Assembly (NCBI GenBank): GCA_002490995.1
Contig: DKVC01000191.1
Span: forward strand, 1 to 6,734
From: Lachnospiraceae bacterium UBA7188
GTDB lineage: Bacteria > Bacillota > Clostridia > Lachnospirales > Lachnospiraceae
Reading direction: 5' to 3'
Length of the DNA: 6,734 nucleotides
Shown: piece after piece, positions 5,601-6,734 of the stretch
Position numbering within the stretch: position 1 is the first letter of the stretch
Layout of the letters: the number at the start of each line of letters is the position of its first letter
The notes under the pieces: generated by a model
The model's database searches: none
What the model was told of the DNA's origin: nothing
Seen by the model: only the letters and a program-made list of their open reading frames with translations
Position numbers and translations under genes: made by a program

Positions 5601-6107
5601 ATGAACACATTGGAAGCAATTAAATCCCGCAGGAGTATCCGCAAATACAGGACGGATGCTCCTGTTCCGAGAGAAGATATCCGGCAGATGCTGGAGGCTG
5701 CCATGATGGCCCCCAGTGCCTGCAATACCCGGCCATGGGAATTCGTGGTGATAGAGAGCCGGGAAGTGAAGGAGCGGATCATGAAAGCCATGCCTTATAC
5801 CCAGATGCTGCGGACAGCGCCGCTGGCAATCGTGGTGTGCGGCAGGCCTGAGGTACAGGAAAATATCTGCCCCGGATTCTGGCCCCAGGACTGCGGGGCT
5901 GCCGTGGAAAATATATTGCTTGCGGCAAAGGAGCTTGGGTACGGAACCTGTTGGTGCGGATGTTATCCTTTGGCGCACAGGGTTGAACCGATGCAGAAAA
6001 TCCTGGATGTGGAAAGCGTCCCGCTGGCGGTAGTGGCGGTGGGAAGGCCTGACGAAGAGCCGGCTGCAAGAGGATACCTGGATGAGAGCAGGGTGAAGTA
6101 TTTGTAA
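5601..6107 (+). CDS. Nitroreductase-family FMN oxidoreductase
   Basis: A 168-residue protein typical of the short nitroreductase branch, FMN-dependent enzymes that reduce nitro compounds, quinones or related substrates with NAD(P)H, usually as homodimers. The N-terminal FMN-phosphate signature SRRSIRKYRTDAPVP (9-23) is followed by MAPSACNTRPWEFVVI (36-51) with the conserved P-S-A-x-N-x-R/Q-P-W. Next come the central helix DCGAAVENILLAAKELGYGTCWCG (97-120) and the late FMN-contacting strand VPLAVVAVGRPDEEP (140-154). Cysteines are frequent (C41, C80, C90, C98, C117, C119, C121), and C117/C119/C121 form CWCGC. ATG 5601 is preceded by GGGGAG at 5586-5591, in a context (GGGGAGTATA) nearly repeating the ribosome binding site of the coiled-coil gene before it. 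The 32-bp gap implies co-transcription. The natural substrate is unknown. Confidence 0.88.
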   Translation: MNTLEAIKSRRSIRKYRTDAPVPREDIRQMLEAAMMAPSACNTRPWEFVVIESREVKERIMKAMPYTQMLRTAPLAIVVCGRPEVQENICPGFWPQDCGAAVENILLAAKELGYGTCWCGCYPLAHRVEPMQKILDVESVPLAVVAVGRPDEEPAARGYLDESRVKYL

Positions 6108-6158
6108 TTATAAGGGAAAGAGGCGACAGCACACTAATGACCTGAAAATATCAAGGAA

Positions 6159-6478
6159 TGCATTTACAAAGGTCAAAAAGGATGAGTACTGTGAAGTGTT
6201 TATGTAGAATGAACTGCCGCTTGTCCTTGATTAATACTGTAAGGTTATGCCTGCACCGGGTCTGTAAGGAAGTGGGGGTACAGGACAAGTCAACACACAA
6301 AACCAGAAAAACCTATGCCAGTATTCTGTTGTCATCTGGTATAGATACATCAATGGTGATCAGTCTGATTGGGCATACGGACATATCATGCACAGAGCAG
6401 TATTACCACCCCAGCCGCAAAGATATAGCAGCGAAATCCATGGTACTGAATAATATTCCAGAGTTCCAGCTCAGATAA
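6159..6478 (+). pseudogene. Truncated, frameshifted tyrosine recombinase (integrase) C-terminus
   Basis: The frame from 6158 to the stop at 6478 reads, from about residue 32, a tyrosine recombinase catalytic tail. It has LHRVCKEVG, then HKTRKTYAS with the HxxR pair (H47, R50), LIGHTD with the conserved His (H73), and CTEQYYH with the nucleophile Tyr (Y82, nine residues after that His, as in XerD-type enzymes). The N-terminal arm, the core-binding domain and the first catalytic Arg are missing. Upstream, another frame from 6159 (NAFTKVKKDEYCEVFM, then a stop) looks like the preceding part of the same gene, implying at least one frameshift. Its only potential start is poorly placed against AAGGA. 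It lies about 120 bp from the 3' end of a tRNA-Gly, a classic integration site. The fragment should be inactive. Confidence 0.72.
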
Positions 6479-6498
6479 CTTAGAGACGAAAACAAAAT

Positions 6499-6542
6499 AA
6501 AAGGTAATCATCCACGCTCCGCAATGCGCTTGATTACCTTTT
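6499..6542 (-). terminator. Bidirectional hairpin terminator, mainly for the tRNA genes
   Basis: AAAAGGTAATCA (6499-6510) pairs perfectly over 12 bp with TGATTACCTTTT (6531-6542) around a 20-nt loop. On the minus strand the stem ends in CCTTTT followed by ATTTTGTTTT, a good U-tract to stop transcription coming from the two tRNA genes. On the plus strand the tail after the stem is weaker. A convergent position between the recombinase remnant and the tRNAs fits a shared terminator. Confidence 0.75.
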
Positions 6543-6596
6543 GATTACTCATTGATTAATGAATCCCACAAATTCAGTATTTATGAGATTTTGAAG

Positions 6597-6669
6597 AGCG
6601 ATAGACGGGACTCGAACCCGCGACCTCCACCTTGGCAAGGTGGCGTACTACCAACTGTACTACTATCGC
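6597..6669 (-). tRNA. tRNA-Gly (GCC)
   Basis: A complete 73-nt cloverleaf on the minus strand. The acceptor stem is GCGATAG/CTATCGC with discriminator U. The D arm has GTAC/GTAC stems around AGTTGGTA, and the anticodon stem CCACC/GGTGG encloses TTGCCAA. The anticodon GCC lies at plus positions 6634-6636. The T arm is GCGGG-TTCGAGT-CCCGT. The CCA end is not encoded (CTTC follows), so it must be added after transcription. It lies downstream of a second tRNA-Gly in the same direction and is followed by the hairpin terminator at 6499-6542. Its 3' end faces the recombinase remnant. Confidence 0.95.
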
Positions 6670-6707
6670 ATAGTAAATCATCTAAAGAGCAGGTAACTCA
6701 CCTACAA

Positions 6708-6734
6708 AGCAGGTGATGGGAATCGAACCCACGT
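6708..6734 (-). tRNA. tRNA-Gly, probably UCC (partial, cut by window edge)
   Basis: Only the 3' part is present. On the minus strand it reads the T arm GTGGG-TTCGATT-CCCAT, then the acceptor strand CACCTGC and discriminator T, again without encoded CCA. The discriminator U and the T-arm/acceptor sequence match typical Clostridial tRNA-Gly(UCC), but the anticodon lies outside the window, so the isoacceptor is inferred. The spacer to the next tRNA (6670-6707) contains a copy of the acceptor end, AGCAGGT at 6688-6694, inside a small hairpin. Confidence 0.85.

Overview
The window looks like chromosomal DNA from a Gram-positive gut anaerobe of the Clostridia, most likely Lachnospiraceae. The grounds are the strong purine-rich ribosome binding sites, the two tRNA-Gly genes with no encoded CCA, the PadR/flavoprotein operon style, and the coiled-coil protein family, which I associate with that group. 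This assignment rests on pattern recognition and not on a search.

Layout. Positions 1-540 hold no convincing gene. They contain two minus-strand-oriented hairpins that share a loop sequence (35-79 and 118-164), then a stretch with a perfect palindrome flanked by direct repeats (413-449) that resembles a dispersed repeat or miniature mobile element. A textbook promoter (549-577) with a perfect palindromic operator in its spacer drives a two-gene operon. The first gene is a PadR-family regulator (624-1172). The second, overlapping it by ATGA, encodes a 560-residue protein with three parts: an iron-sulfur-flavoprotein-like FMN domain, an SCP2 lipid-binding domain and a six-helix membrane domain (1169-2851). 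Positions 2852-3528 are a gene graveyard: the C-terminal remnant of a DUF4143-type AAA ATPase, a strong hairpin, and repeats ahead of the next gene.

The second gene block is two tandem, divergent paralogues of a cysteine-free, highly charged coiled-coil protein of unknown function (3529-4461 and 4588-5568), followed 32 bp later by a small nitroreductase (5601-6107). The gap between the paralogues holds the frameshifted tail of a third copy. It differs from the first copy over its best-conserved codons only at third positions, so the family was once larger here.

The right end holds a broken tyrosine recombinase fragment that keeps its catalytic HxxR, GH and Tyr motifs, a bidirectional hairpin terminator, and two minus-strand tRNA-Gly genes (GCC complete, UCC cut by the window edge). 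An integrase relic facing the 3' end of a tRNA gene suggests an old integration site, so the accessory genes to its left may be, or may lie beside, a decayed island.

The most unusual items are the coiled-coil paralogue cluster with its nitroreductase, the flavoprotein-SCP2-membrane fusion under apparent PadR autoregulation, and the paired hairpins at the left end.
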